NCBI RefSeq assembly: GCF_021147775.1
Contig: NZ_JAGTPK010000035.1
Location: 1 to 57,131, forward strand
Length of the DNA: 57,131 nt
Origin: Pseudomonas californiensis
GTDB taxonomy: Bacteria; Pseudomonadota; Gammaproteobacteria; Pseudomonadales; Pseudomonadaceae
Reading direction: 5' to 3'
This document shows, piece by piece, positions 1-7,517 of this stretch. Both the position numbers and the translations under genes were made by a program. The stretch's first letter is position 1. Every line of letters starts with the position of its first letter. Under the pieces are notes generated by a model, which saw only the letters and a program-made list of their open reading frames with translations, was not told the DNA's origin and did no database searches.

Positions 1-2
1 TC

Positions 3-102
3 GTCCTGACCCTGATCCGGCGGTCGCTGCAACGGGCCATCCGTGGCCCGGTGCAGCTCAATCGGCATCCATGCCGATTGCCCACCGGATCAGCGCCAGG
101 AC
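3..102 (-). ncRNA. Branched structured element, candidate Rsm-type (CsrA/RsmA-titrating) small RNA
   Basis: The 100 bases fold into a three-way junction of perfect stems. An outer stem pairs 3-8 with 97-102, a 9-bp stem pairs 12-20 with 85-93, one hairpin pairs 26-31/52-57 and 33-39/44-50, and a second pairs 59-68/71-80. Read on the minus strand, the two apical loops contain CATGGATG and CACGGATG, both perfect matches to the CsrA/RsmA consensus CANGGAYG; two further GGA motifs lie in the closing stems. P. syringae carries several RsmX-type RNAs with GGA loops, so this is a plausible member. Against it: no TGTAAG-N6-CTTACA GacA upstream element and no clear promoter are visible on the minus side, and the window edge cuts off the 3' end. 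The fold is seen; the identity is inferred. Confidence 0.4.
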
Positions 103-206
103 TCAGCCTGCACCTTGCGTCGCGTTCGCCGGTGTGGCGGCTATCGAGGCAGAAAAGCGCTGTTTTTTTTGGGGCTGCTGTGGCTTGGCTTTTTTCGAAT
201 CTGATC

Positions 207-236
207 GCTGAGCTGAGCTGAGCTGAGCTGAGCTGA
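207..236. repeat. Pentanucleotide tandem repeat (GCTGA)x6
   Basis: Six exact head-to-tail copies of GCTGA lie in the non-coding stretch between the structured element and the dppF terminator. No gene spans it. Such short repeats can change copy number by slippage. Confidence 0.9.
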
Positions 237-287
237 TATTGATCTGAGATTATCAGTGAACATACCGGCCTCTTCGTCAGCAAACGG

Positions 288-347
288 AACGCCGCCCGGC
301 TGGCTCTCACGTGAATCGCGTTCAGGTGAGGTCAGACGGGCGGCGTT
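288..347 (-). terminator. Terminator hairpin downstream of dppF
   Basis: An 11-bp inverted repeat (AACGCCGCCCG at 288-298, CGGGCGGCGTT at 337-347) encloses a second near-perfect hairpin (CTCACGTGAA / TTCAGGTGAG). It starts 17 bases beyond the dppF stop and probably ends the dpp transcript. Confidence 0.6.
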
Positions 348-364
348 GTTTGTTGCGCTGAGGG

Positions 365-1339
365 TCAGGCTGCTACGAATTGCTCGGCGTAGTGGCAGGC
401 CACCTGGCGGTTGTCGACGAGACGCAATGCGGGTTCGTCTGTTGAGCAACGCTCGGTTGCGTATGGGCAGCGCTTGTGGAAGGCACAGCCGCTTGGCGGA
501 TTGAGCGGGTTGGGCAGCTCACCGACGATCTTGATCTTCGGCTTGAGCGGGTCCGGGTGGATGGTCGGGGTCGCCGACAGCAACGCCTGGGTGTAAGGGT
601 GCAGAGGACGGTTGTAGATTTCCTCTTTCGGGCCCATTTCCGCAGGCCGCCCCAGGTACATGACCAACACCGTATCGGCGACGTGACGCACCACCGACAG
701 GTTGTGGGAAATGAACACGTAGGCGGTGTTGAATTCCTGCTGCAGGTCCATGAACAGGTTCAGCACCTGAGCCTGAATCGACACGTCCAGCGCCGATGTC
801 GGCTCATCCGCCACCAGTACCTTTGGCTGCAGCATCATGGCCCGGGCCAGTGCGATACGCTGGCGCTGACCACCGGAGAACATGTGCGGGTAACGCTGAT
901 AGTGCTCGGGGCGCAAACCGACCTGGGCCATCATTGCCTGGACTTTTTCGCGACGCTCGGCAGCCGACAGTCTGGTATTGATCAACAGCGGCTCGCCCAA
1001 CTGATCGCCGACCTTCTGGCGCGGGTTCAGCGAAGCGTAAGGGCTCTGGAACACCATCTGCACGTCCTTGCGCAATTGCTTGCGTTCGGCCTTGCTCGCT
1101 CCGGTGACTTCCTGGCCAGCGATCTTCAGCGAGCCGGATGACGGTTCTTCGATCAGTGTCAGCGCGCGGGCCAGTGTGGACTTGCCACAGCCGGACTCGC
1201 CAACCACTGCCAGGGTTTTACCGGCTTCCAGTTCAAACGACACCCCGTTAAGGGCGCGCACCAGTGCCGTGCCCTTGAACAGGCCGCGGGACACTTCGTA
1301 ATGACGGGTAAGGTCGCGGGCGGTCAGTACAACACTCAT
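365..1339 (-). CDS. dppF: Dipeptide ABC transporter ATP-binding protein DppF
   Basis: One of the two nucleotide-binding subunits that power dipeptide import through DppBC at the inner membrane. The 324-residue protein shows Walker A (GESGCGKST), the ABC signature (FSGGQRQRIALARAM), Walker B (VLVADEPTSALDVS) and the C-terminal oligopeptide/dipeptide extension with the Cys-containing GCAFHKRCPYA motif. The start chosen is the ATG at 1339, preceded by GGAGGTGG; a longer in-frame start at 1372 would lie inside dppD. The ATG overlaps the dppD stop by one base, implying translational coupling. Last gene of the dpp operon. Confidence 0.95.
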   Translation of the reverse strand: MSVVLTARDLTRHYEVSRGLFKGTALVRALNGVSFELEAGKTLAVVGESGCGKSTLARALTLIEEPSSGSLKIAGQEVTGASKAERKQLRKDVQMVFQSPYASLNPRQKVGDQLGEPLLINTRLSAAERREKVQAMMAQVGLRPEHYQRYPHMFSGGQRQRIALARAMMLQPKVLVADEPTSALDVSIQAQVLNLFMDLQQEFNTAYVFISHNLSVVRHVADTVLVMYLGRPAEMGPKEEIYNRPLHPYTQALLSATPTIHPDPLKPKIKIVGELPNPLNPPSGCAFHKRCPYATERCSTDEPALRLVDNRQVACHYAEQFVAA

Positions 1340-2307
1340 TACGCCACCTCCTGATTCAATGGGTAGAAACAACGCGCCAGGCTATGGGCTTTCGGGTCCA
1401 GGGCGGGGCGTTCAGTCCGGCAGTTGTCACGCACGTACGGGCAGCGCGGCGAGAGCAGGCATCCTTGCGGGCGGTCGTAGCGGCCCGGCACCATGCCCGG
1501 CAGGGTCGCCAGACGCTCGGCGCCCATGCTGTGCTCGGGAATGGCAGCCAGCAGGGCTTCGCTGTAAGGGTGAGCCGGGACCTCGAACAGCCCCGGTACC
1601 TGACCGACTTCAACAGCCTGACCTGCATACATCACGCAAACCCGCTGCGCGGTTTCGGCAACAACGGCAAGGTCGTGAGTGATCAGCACCAGCGCCATGT
1701 CCTGCTCTTTCTGCAGGCTCAGCAGCAGCTCCATGATCTGCGCCTGAATGGTGACATCCAGTGCAGTGGTCGGCTCGTCGGCGATCAACAGTTTCGGTTC
1801 GCCGGCAATCGCCATGGCAATTGCCACGCGCTGGCTCATGCCGCCGGACAACTGGTGCGGGTAAGCGTTGAGGCGCGCAGCAGCCCCCGGGATTTCAACT
1901 TTTTCCAGCAGCTCCAGCGCACGCTGGCGCGCGGCCTTGCCCGACATGCCCAGATGCTGACGCAGGACCTCCTCGATCTGGAAGCCCACGGTGTAGCTGG
2001 GGTTGAGTGCGGTCATCGGGTCCTGAAACACCATCGCCAGGTCCTTGCCGATGATACGACGACGCTGACGGGCGTTGAGTTTGAGCAAGTCCTTGCCATC
2101 GAATTCCAGCGCGTCGGCGGTGATGATGCCGGGTGAATCGATCAACCCCATCAGCGCCATCATGGTCACGGATTTACCGGAGCCTGATTCGCCAACGATG
2201 GCCAGAACTTCGCCTTTGTCGACGCTCAGGGAAAGACCGTCGACGACGGGCACAGCCTTGGCATCGCCGAAGCGAACGTTGAGATTCTTGATTTGCAAAA
2301 GTGACAT
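1339..2307 (-). CDS. dppD: Dipeptide ABC transporter ATP-binding protein DppD
   Basis: Partner ATPase of DppF. The 322 residues contain Walker A (GESGSGKS), Q-loop (MVFQDPMTALNP), signature (LSGGMSQRVAIAMA), Walker B (LLIADEPTTALDVT) and the C-terminal oligo_HPY motif (GCLLSPRCPYV). The start at ATG 2307 (MSLLQIKNL) follows a GAGGAG-type ribosome site; 15 extra in-frame codons upstream run into the end of dppC and are not needed. It lies 10 bases after dppC and overlaps dppF by one base, so the dppB-C-D-F block is one operon. Confidence 0.95.
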   Translation of the reverse strand: MSLLQIKNLNVRFGDAKAVPVVDGLSLSVDKGEVLAIVGESGSGKSVTMMALMGLIDSPGIITADALEFDGKDLLKLNARQRRRIIGKDLAMVFQDPMTALNPSYTVGFQIEEVLRQHLGMSGKAARQRALELLEKVEIPGAAARLNAYPHQLSGGMSQRVAIAMAIAGEPKLLIADEPTTALDVTIQAQIMELLLSLQKEQDMALVLITHDLAVVAETAQRVCVMYAGQAVEVGQVPGLFEVPAHPYSEALLAAIPEHSMGAERLATLPGMVPGRYDRPQGCLLSPRCPYVRDNCRTERPALDPKAHSLARCFYPLNQEVA

Positions 2308-2317
2308 ACGAATCTCC

Positions 2318-3229
2318 TCAGGCGGCATTCTTGAGTTTCGGGTCCAGCGCATCGCGCAGACCGTCGCCCATCAGGTTGATTGCCAGCACGCTGAGCAAAA
2401 TGGTCAGACCAGGCAGGCTCACGACCCACCAGGCGCGTTCGATGTAGTCGCGGGCCGAGGCGAGCATGGTGCCCCACTCAGGCGTCGGCGGTTGTACGCC
2501 AAGACCCAGGAAGCCCAGTGCTGCAGCATCGAGAATCGCCGAGGAGAAACTCAGGGTCGCCTGAACAATCAGCGGCGCCATGCAGTTGGGTAGCACGGTG
2601 ATGAACATCAGGCGTGGCAGTGTTGCGCCGGCCAGACGTGCAGCGGTCACGTAGTCACGGTTCAACTCGCCCATCACCGCAGCGCGGGTCAGACGAACAT
2701 AGGACGGCAGCGACACGATCGCGATGGCGATCACGGTGTTGATCAGGCCAGGGCCGAGAATGGCGACGATGGCCACGGCCAGCAACAGCGACGGCAGGGC
2801 AAGCATGATGTCCATCAGGCGCATCACCGATGGGCCCAGAACACGCGGGAAGAAACCCGCCAGCAGGCCGAGCAGGATGCCGGGAATCAACGACATCACC
2901 ACCGAGGCCAGGCCGATCAGCAGCGACAGGCGCGAGCCCTGGATCAGACGCGAGAGCAGATCGCGCCCCAATTCGTCGGTGCCGAGGATGAACTGCCATT
3001 GCCCGCCTTTGAGCCAGACCGGTGGGGTCAGCAGGAAGTCGCGGTATTGCTCGCTTGGATCATGCGGTGCAACCCATGGGGCGAACAGGGCGCAGAACAC
3101 GATCAGGATCATGAACATCAGGCCGGCAACGGCGCCTTTGTTTTTCGAGAACGCTTGCCAGAATTCTTTGTACGGGGACGGGTAAAGCAGGCTTTGATCG
3201 ACTGCTACCGCTGGAGTAGGTGTGCTCAT
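2318..3229 (-). CDS. dppC: Dipeptide ABC transporter permease DppC
   Basis: Second inner-membrane permease of the Dpp importer. The 303-residue protein has an N-terminal cytoplasmic segment, the OppC-type N-terminal membrane helix (GLMFMILIVFCALFAPWV), a long periplasmic loop with the LGTDELGRDLLSRLI motif, and the transport domain with the EAA-like coupling loop (TAARLAGATLPRLMFITVLPN). The start at ATG 3229 (MSTPTPAVAV) fits family length; a start 14 codons upstream lies inside dppB. The Shine-Dalgarno sequence is weak, consistent with coupling to dppB, which ends 10 bases upstream. Confidence 0.95.
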   Translation of the reverse strand: MSTPTPAVAVDQSLLYPSPYKEFWQAFSKNKGAVAGLMFMILIVFCALFAPWVAPHDPSEQYRDFLLTPPVWLKGGQWQFILGTDELGRDLLSRLIQGSRLSLLIGLASVVMSLIPGILLGLLAGFFPRVLGPSVMRLMDIMLALPSLLLAVAIVAILGPGLINTVIAIAIVSLPSYVRLTRAAVMGELNRDYVTAARLAGATLPRLMFITVLPNCMAPLIVQATLSFSSAILDAAALGFLGLGVQPPTPEWGTMLASARDYIERAWWVVSLPGLTILLSVLAINLMGDGLRDALDPKLKNAA

Positions 3230-3239
3230 ATCGATGATC

Positions 3240-4250
3240 TCAGCGCTGGTGTCGGATGCGTGGGTTGGCAAAGCCGTAGAGGATGTCCACCACGAAGTTG
3301 ACCAGGATCACCAGGCAGGCGATCAGCAGAATGCCGTTTTGCACGACCGGATAATCACGGGCACCGATGGCTTCGATCAGCCACTTGCCGATACCTGGCC
3401 AGGAGAAGATCGTTTCGGTCAGTACCGCACCGGCGAGCAACGTGCCGACCTGCAGACCGAAAACGGTCAACACAGGGATCAGCGCGTTGCGCAGGCCGTG
3501 AACAAACACCACGCGAGCAGGCGACAGACCCTTGGCCCGAGCCGTACGCACGTAGTCTTCACGCAGCACTTCAAGCATCGAGGAGCGCGTCATCCGGGCG
3601 ATCACCGCCAACGGAATGGTGCCCAGCACGATGGCCGGAAGGATGAGGTGGTGCAGCGCATCCAGAAACGCACCGGGTTCATCGCTGAGCAACGTGTCGA
3701 TCAGCATGAAGCCTGTCACCGGCGGGATGTCATACAGCAGGTCGATCCGCCCGGACACGGGCGTCCAGCCCAGCGATACCGAGAAGAACATGATGAGAAT
3801 CAGGCCCCACCAGAAAATCGGCATCGAGTAGCCAGCCAGAGAAATCCCCATGACCCCATGGTCGAACAGGGACCCTCGTTTGAGTGCCGCGATGACCCCG
3901 GCGAGCAAGCCTAGAACGCCAGCGAAGATCAGCGCTGCCAGCGACAACTCCAGGGTTGCCGGGAACAGCGAGGTGAATTCGGTCCAGACGCTGGTACGGG
4001 TACGCAACGATTCACCGAGGTCGCCCTGGGCGAGTTTGCCGATGTAATCGATGTACTGCGCATACAGCGGTTTGTTCAAGCCAAGGCGTTCCATGGCCTG
4101 GGCGTGCATTTCCGGGTCGACCCGGCGCTCGCCCATCATGACTTCGACAGGGTCGCCAGGGATCAGGCGAATCAGGGCGAACGTCAGCAGGGTGATGCCG
4201 AAGAAGGTAGGGATCAGTAATCCCACCCGGCGGGCAATAAAACTAAACAT
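3240..4250 (-). CDS. dppB: Dipeptide ABC transporter permease DppB
   Basis: First inner-membrane permease of the Dpp importer, 336 residues, the usual family length. It opens with the conserved RRVGLLIPTFFGITLLTFALIRLIPGDP helix, has about six membrane spans, and carries the EAA-type loop (TARAKGLSPARVVFVHGLRNALIPV) that contacts the ATPases. It is the first of the four transporter core genes (dppB-C-D-F). It is separated from the upstream substrate-binding protein gene by about 70 bases containing a hairpin, which would let the binding proteins be made in excess over the membrane parts. Confidence 0.95.
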   Translation of the reverse strand: MFSFIARRVGLLIPTFFGITLLTFALIRLIPGDPVEVMMGERRVDPEMHAQAMERLGLNKPLYAQYIDYIGKLAQGDLGESLRTRTSVWTEFTSLFPATLELSLAALIFAGVLGLLAGVIAALKRGSLFDHGVMGISLAGYSMPIFWWGLILIMFFSVSLGWTPVSGRIDLLYDIPPVTGFMLIDTLLSDEPGAFLDALHHLILPAIVLGTIPLAVIARMTRSSMLEVLREDYVRTARAKGLSPARVVFVHGLRNALIPVLTVFGLQVGTLLAGAVLTETIFSWPGIGKWLIEAIGARDYPVVQNGILLIACLVILVNFVVDILYGFANPRIRHQR

Positions 4251-4274
4251 CTCGTGGTGTACCTCATCAGCCGG

Positions 4275-4320
4275 TCAGGCATACCGCCCTTGCTCTTGTG
4301 GAGCGCGGGCGGTGGTTTTT
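4275..4320. terminator. Intercistronic hairpin between the binding-protein gene and dppB
   Basis: ACCGCCC and GGGCGGT arms flank a short loop region in the gap after the binding-protein stop (4322) and before dppB. A T-run follows the stem only in the plus direction, so for the minus transcript it is more likely an attenuating or mRNA-stabilising structure than a full terminator. Confidence 0.5.
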
Positions 4321-4321
4321 T

Positions 4322-5917
4322 CTACTTCACCCCGGTCGTGGTGAAGTTGTTATTGGTCAGCGGGCTGATATGAAAGCCTTCGACATTTTTACGCATTGCA
4401 ACGAAAAGCTTCGGGTAAGCCAGAGTGATCCATGGCTGCTCCTGATTGAACACTTGCTGAGCCTGCTTATAGAGGGCGGCACGTTCGGTCGGTTCGGTAA
4501 TTTCCCGAGCCTTTGTGATCGCCTCTTCAAACGCCTTGTTGCACCAACGGGCATAGTTCTCGCCATTCTTCGCTGCATCGCAGCTCAGGTTGGGGGTCAG
4601 GAAGTTGTCCGGGTCGCCATTGTCGCCAGCCCATCCTGCAAAAACCATGTCATGTTCGCCGTTCTTGGCGCGTTTGAGCATTTCGCCCCATTCCATGATG
4701 CGAATGTCTATCTTGATGCCCACTTTGGCCAGGTCCGACTGGAGCATCTGTGCGCCCACCATCGGATTGGGGTTGGTCACCGCGCCACCATTGCGGGCAA
4801 ACAGGGTGAACACCTGGCCGTCTGGAACGCCAGCGTCTTTGAGCAGGGCCCGGGCTTTTTCCGGATCGTACGCAGGGCTTCGGCTGTCGGTGTCGTAGCC
4901 AATCATGGTCGGTGGGTACGGACCCACGCCCTCGGTGGCCTTGCCCTCGCCAAACAGAGCCCTGATGTAGGACTTCTTGTCGAAAGCCAGGTTGATCGCT
5001 TGCCGCACTCGCGCGTCGCTCAGGTATCTGTGCGACGTGTTGATCGCGACATAGCTGGTCATCATGGCTTCCATCTCGTCGATCTTGAGATTGGGGTCAG
5101 CCTTGATGTTGGCAATATCGTCAGGTTTTGGATAAAGCGCAACCTGACATTCGTTCGCCTTGAGCTTTTGCAGGCGTGTGTTGTTGTCCAGCGTGATCGC
5201 AAAAATCAGCGTTTCACTGGGCACTTTGCCCTTCCAGTAATCCGGGTTGGCTTTATAGCGGACCTGAGCATCCTTGGCATAGCGGGTCAGGATGAACGGC
5301 CCTGTGCCAATCGGTTTGCTGTTGAATTCGGCGGTCTTTTTGCTCTTCAGCAACTGATCGGCGTACTCGGCCGAGTAGATCGAGGTGAACGGCATGGCCA
5401 GATCACGCAGGAATGGCGACTCTGGGCGAGCGAGGATGAATTTTACCGTATGGTCGTCGACTTTTTCGACGCTTTTAATAAGGTCTTGAAAACCCATGCT
5501 TTCGAAATAAGGGTAACCGACCAGCGAAAGTGAATGCCACGGATGCTTGGGGTCGAGCTGGCGCTGGAAGCTCCAGACCACGTCATCGGCATTCATGTCA
5601 CGGGTAGGTTTGAAATAGTCGGTGGTCTGGAACTTGACCCCCTGGCGCAGCTTGAAGGTGTAAGTCAGGCCGTCCTCGCTGATGTCCCAGCTTTCGGCCA
5701 GGCCTGGCACGGTGTCGGTGGTGCCGGGCGTGAAGGCAACCAGACGTTCGAGAATGGTTTCTGCCGAGGCATCTGCCGTGACAGCGGTCGTGTACTGCAC
5801 GATGTCGAAGCCTTCAGGGCTGGCCTCTGTGCAGACTACCAGCGGCTTGGCCGAGACAGTTGCAGCAGCGCTTAACAGCGCAATGGCGATCGAAGCGCGG
5901 AGCGATAGCAGTTTCAA
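4322..5917 (-). CDS. dppA: Periplasmic dipeptide-binding protein (SBP family 5), dppBCDF-proximal
   Basis: Captures di-/oligopeptides in the periplasm and delivers them to DppBC. The 531-residue precursor has a Sec signal peptide (cut likely after ATVSA) followed by the SBP_bac_5 fold, including PLVVCTEASPEGFD and the conserved GTGPFILTRY and AGDNGDPDNFL segments. The start is a TTG at 5917, seven bases after GGAG; no ATG is better placed. It is more divergent from the three upstream paralogues than they are from each other. By position it corresponds to the binding protein between opdP and dppB in P. aeruginosa. Confidence 0.9.
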   Translation of the reverse strand: MKLLSLRASIAIALLSAAATVSAKPLVVCTEASPEGFDIVQYTTAVTADASAETILERLVAFTPGTTDTVPGLAESWDISEDGLTYTFKLRQGVKFQTTDYFKPTRDMNADDVVWSFQRQLDPKHPWHSLSLVGYPYFESMGFQDLIKSVEKVDDHTVKFILARPESPFLRDLAMPFTSIYSAEYADQLLKSKKTAEFNSKPIGTGPFILTRYAKDAQVRYKANPDYWKGKVPSETLIFAITLDNNTRLQKLKANECQVALYPKPDDIANIKADPNLKIDEMEAMMTSYVAINTSHRYLSDARVRQAINLAFDKKSYIRALFGEGKATEGVGPYPPTMIGYDTDSRSPAYDPEKARALLKDAGVPDGQVFTLFARNGGAVTNPNPMVGAQMLQSDLAKVGIKIDIRIMEWGEMLKRAKNGEHDMVFAGWAGDNGDPDNFLTPNLSCDAAKNGENYARWCNKAFEEAITKAREITEPTERAALYKQAQQVFNQEQPWITLAYPKLFVAMRKNVEGFHISPLTNNNFTTTGVK

Positions 5918-5941
5918 TGGAAGTCTCCTTTATGCAGTGCA

Positions 5942-5974
5942 AAGGGCCAACTGACGCAAGGTCAGCCGGCCCTT
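5942..5974 (-). terminator. Intercistronic hairpin after opdP
   Basis: AAGGGCC (5942-5948) and GGCCCTT (5968-5974) pair perfectly, with an inner CTGAC/GTCAG stem, in the short gap between opdP and the next binding-protein gene. There is no T-run, so attenuation or stability is more likely than full termination. Confidence 0.5.
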
Positions 5975-5983
5975 CAAGACCAT

Positions 5984-7363
5984 TTACAGAATGTTGAACG
6001 GAATGGTGGTCACCAGACGGAACTCATTGATGTTGCCGTCAGCCTGATTTTCGCTGGCGCGGTGCGTGGTGTAGGTCGCGCGGATAGCGGTTGCCTTGAG
6101 CGGGCCGGACTGTACAGAGTACGACGTGCCGATGCCGTACTCGTAATGCGTTTCGCCGTCCATTGCCAGCACGTCGGTGTAGCCGGTGCCTTTGTAATGG
6201 GTACCGTCGATGTCCCAGCCGCGAGCCTGATAGATGTTGAATTTCAGGCCAGGCACGCCGTATTCGGCCATGTTCAGCACGTAAGCGATCTGCAGGGACT
6301 TCTCGTTCGGGCCGTTGAAGTCCGAGAGCAGGGAGTTGGCCAGGAAGATGGCGTTGGTGTCGTGCGCGTAGTCGAAGTACTCGTTACCGGCGACTTCCTG
6401 GTAGGCAATGCTCACGCTGTGGGCGTTGTGCGTACCGGTGAAGGACAGGCTGTAGGTATCGTTGTCGATAGCGCCCAGCTTGCTTTGACCGGCATCCTTG
6501 GTCTTGTAGTAGTTCAGGTTGCTGCTCAGTGCGAAGACTTTGCTGTCACCCATTTCATGGGTGAAACCGAAGTAGTACTGGTGCCAGAAGTCTTCCAGGT
6601 TCGACGCGTAGAAGCTGGTGGTCAGGCTTTCGAACGGCTTGTAGTCAGCACCGAACATGTCCAGACGATCTGCGGTCTGGCTGCGGTCGCCGTATTCGGA
6701 GCGGAACTTGTCCAGGCTCTGTTCCATACGTGGCGAGACGCGATCGAAGCTGCCGCCCTGCAGGGACAGGTTGTTGAACTCGTCGCTCTTGACTGCAAAA
6801 CCCTGGAAGCTGGAAGGCAGTGCGCGGTTGCCGATGAACGCGATGACCGGCGTGTTGACCGACTGGCGACCCATGGTCAGCGTGGTGTTGGAAACACGGG
6901 CCTTGACGTTGCCCAGACCCATTTTGCTCCACTGGCCGACGGCGTCACCGTCGCTGTCTGCCAGCGTACGGTTCGAGCTGCCAGCGAAGTCACCGGTGTC
7001 ACGGTCCAGCGCAATGGCGTTGTACAGGGCCAGTTCGGTGGAGAAGCCTACGACGCCCTGAGTGAAGCCCGAGGTGTAGTTGACGATGGTGCCCTGTTGC
7101 CAGTTGATACGGCGTGGGGTCTGCTTTCTGACGCCGTCTTCCGTGTAGGAGAACGTGCTGTCGCGACGGCGCAGTTCGTTGGCGTACCAGTTACGGGTGG
7201 TGCCCGTCAGGTGTTGATCTTCAATGAAGCCATTGGCTTCGGCCTGTGCATTCTTGCTGTTCAGCTCGGTTGGCACGAAGGCCTGGCTGGTAGGCTCTGC
7301 CTGAGCCATCAAGCCGAACGAGGAGAGGGACAACGCCAGTAATGCAGTGCTGGTTGTTTTCAC
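5984..7363 (-). CDS. opdP: OprD-family outer-membrane porin, OpdP type
   Basis: Outer-membrane channel that probably admits dipeptides into the periplasm for the binding proteins beside it. The 459-residue precursor has a signal peptide (cut after LMAQA), then alternating beta-strands, the OprD hallmark FIEDQHLTGTTRNWYANELRRRDSTFSY, and a C-terminal strand ending IPFNIL. The start is a GTG at 7363 with GGGAG about nine bases upstream. It sits inside the dpp binding-protein cluster, as in P. aeruginosa where OpdP transports Gly-Glu-type dipeptides; the substrate here is inferred from that context. Confidence 0.88.
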   Translation of the reverse strand: MKTTSTALLALSLSSFGLMAQAEPTSQAFVPTELNSKNAQAEANGFIEDQHLTGTTRNWYANELRRRDSTFSYTEDGVRKQTPRRINWQQGTIVNYTSGFTQGVVGFSTELALYNAIALDRDTGDFAGSSNRTLADSDGDAVGQWSKMGLGNVKARVSNTTLTMGRQSVNTPVIAFIGNRALPSSFQGFAVKSDEFNNLSLQGGSFDRVSPRMEQSLDKFRSEYGDRSQTADRLDMFGADYKPFESLTTSFYASNLEDFWHQYYFGFTHEMGDSKVFALSSNLNYYKTKDAGQSKLGAIDNDTYSLSFTGTHNAHSVSIAYQEVAGNEYFDYAHDTNAIFLANSLLSDFNGPNEKSLQIAYVLNMAEYGVPGLKFNIYQARGWDIDGTHYKGTGYTDVLAMDGETHYEYGIGTSYSVQSGPLKATAIRATYTTHRASENQADGNINEFRLVTTIPFNIL

Positions 7364-7472
7364 GATCTACAGCTCCCTTGGTACTTTTATAAACGCCAGT
7401 TTTTTGAGTTCTGGCTTTAGTGATGCGGGGTCTTAAACCCGCTTTGCTATTTGTTTCGGGCGCAGGCGACAC

Positions 7473-7499
7473 CGCTCGCCGCCAGTCGGGCGGCGAGCG
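7473..7499 (-). terminator. Hairpin between the third binding-protein gene and opdP
   Basis: An 11-bp perfect stem (CGCTCGCCGCC at 7473-7483, GGCGGCGAGCG at 7489-7499) with a 5-base loop, 18 bases after the binding-protein stop. A strong GC hairpin without a T-run on the minus strand. Confidence 0.6.
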
Positions 7500-7517
7500 A
7501 TGCAGCTGTTTTTAAAG

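Noticed and set aside
4298..5533. Long plus-strand open frame of 411 codons
   Set aside because: It lies opposite the substrate-binding protein gene; its translation has no domain and the frame is a GC-bias shadow. The same holds for the long plus-strand frames at 6062-7342, 7569-8960, 9409-11025 and 13406-14494.
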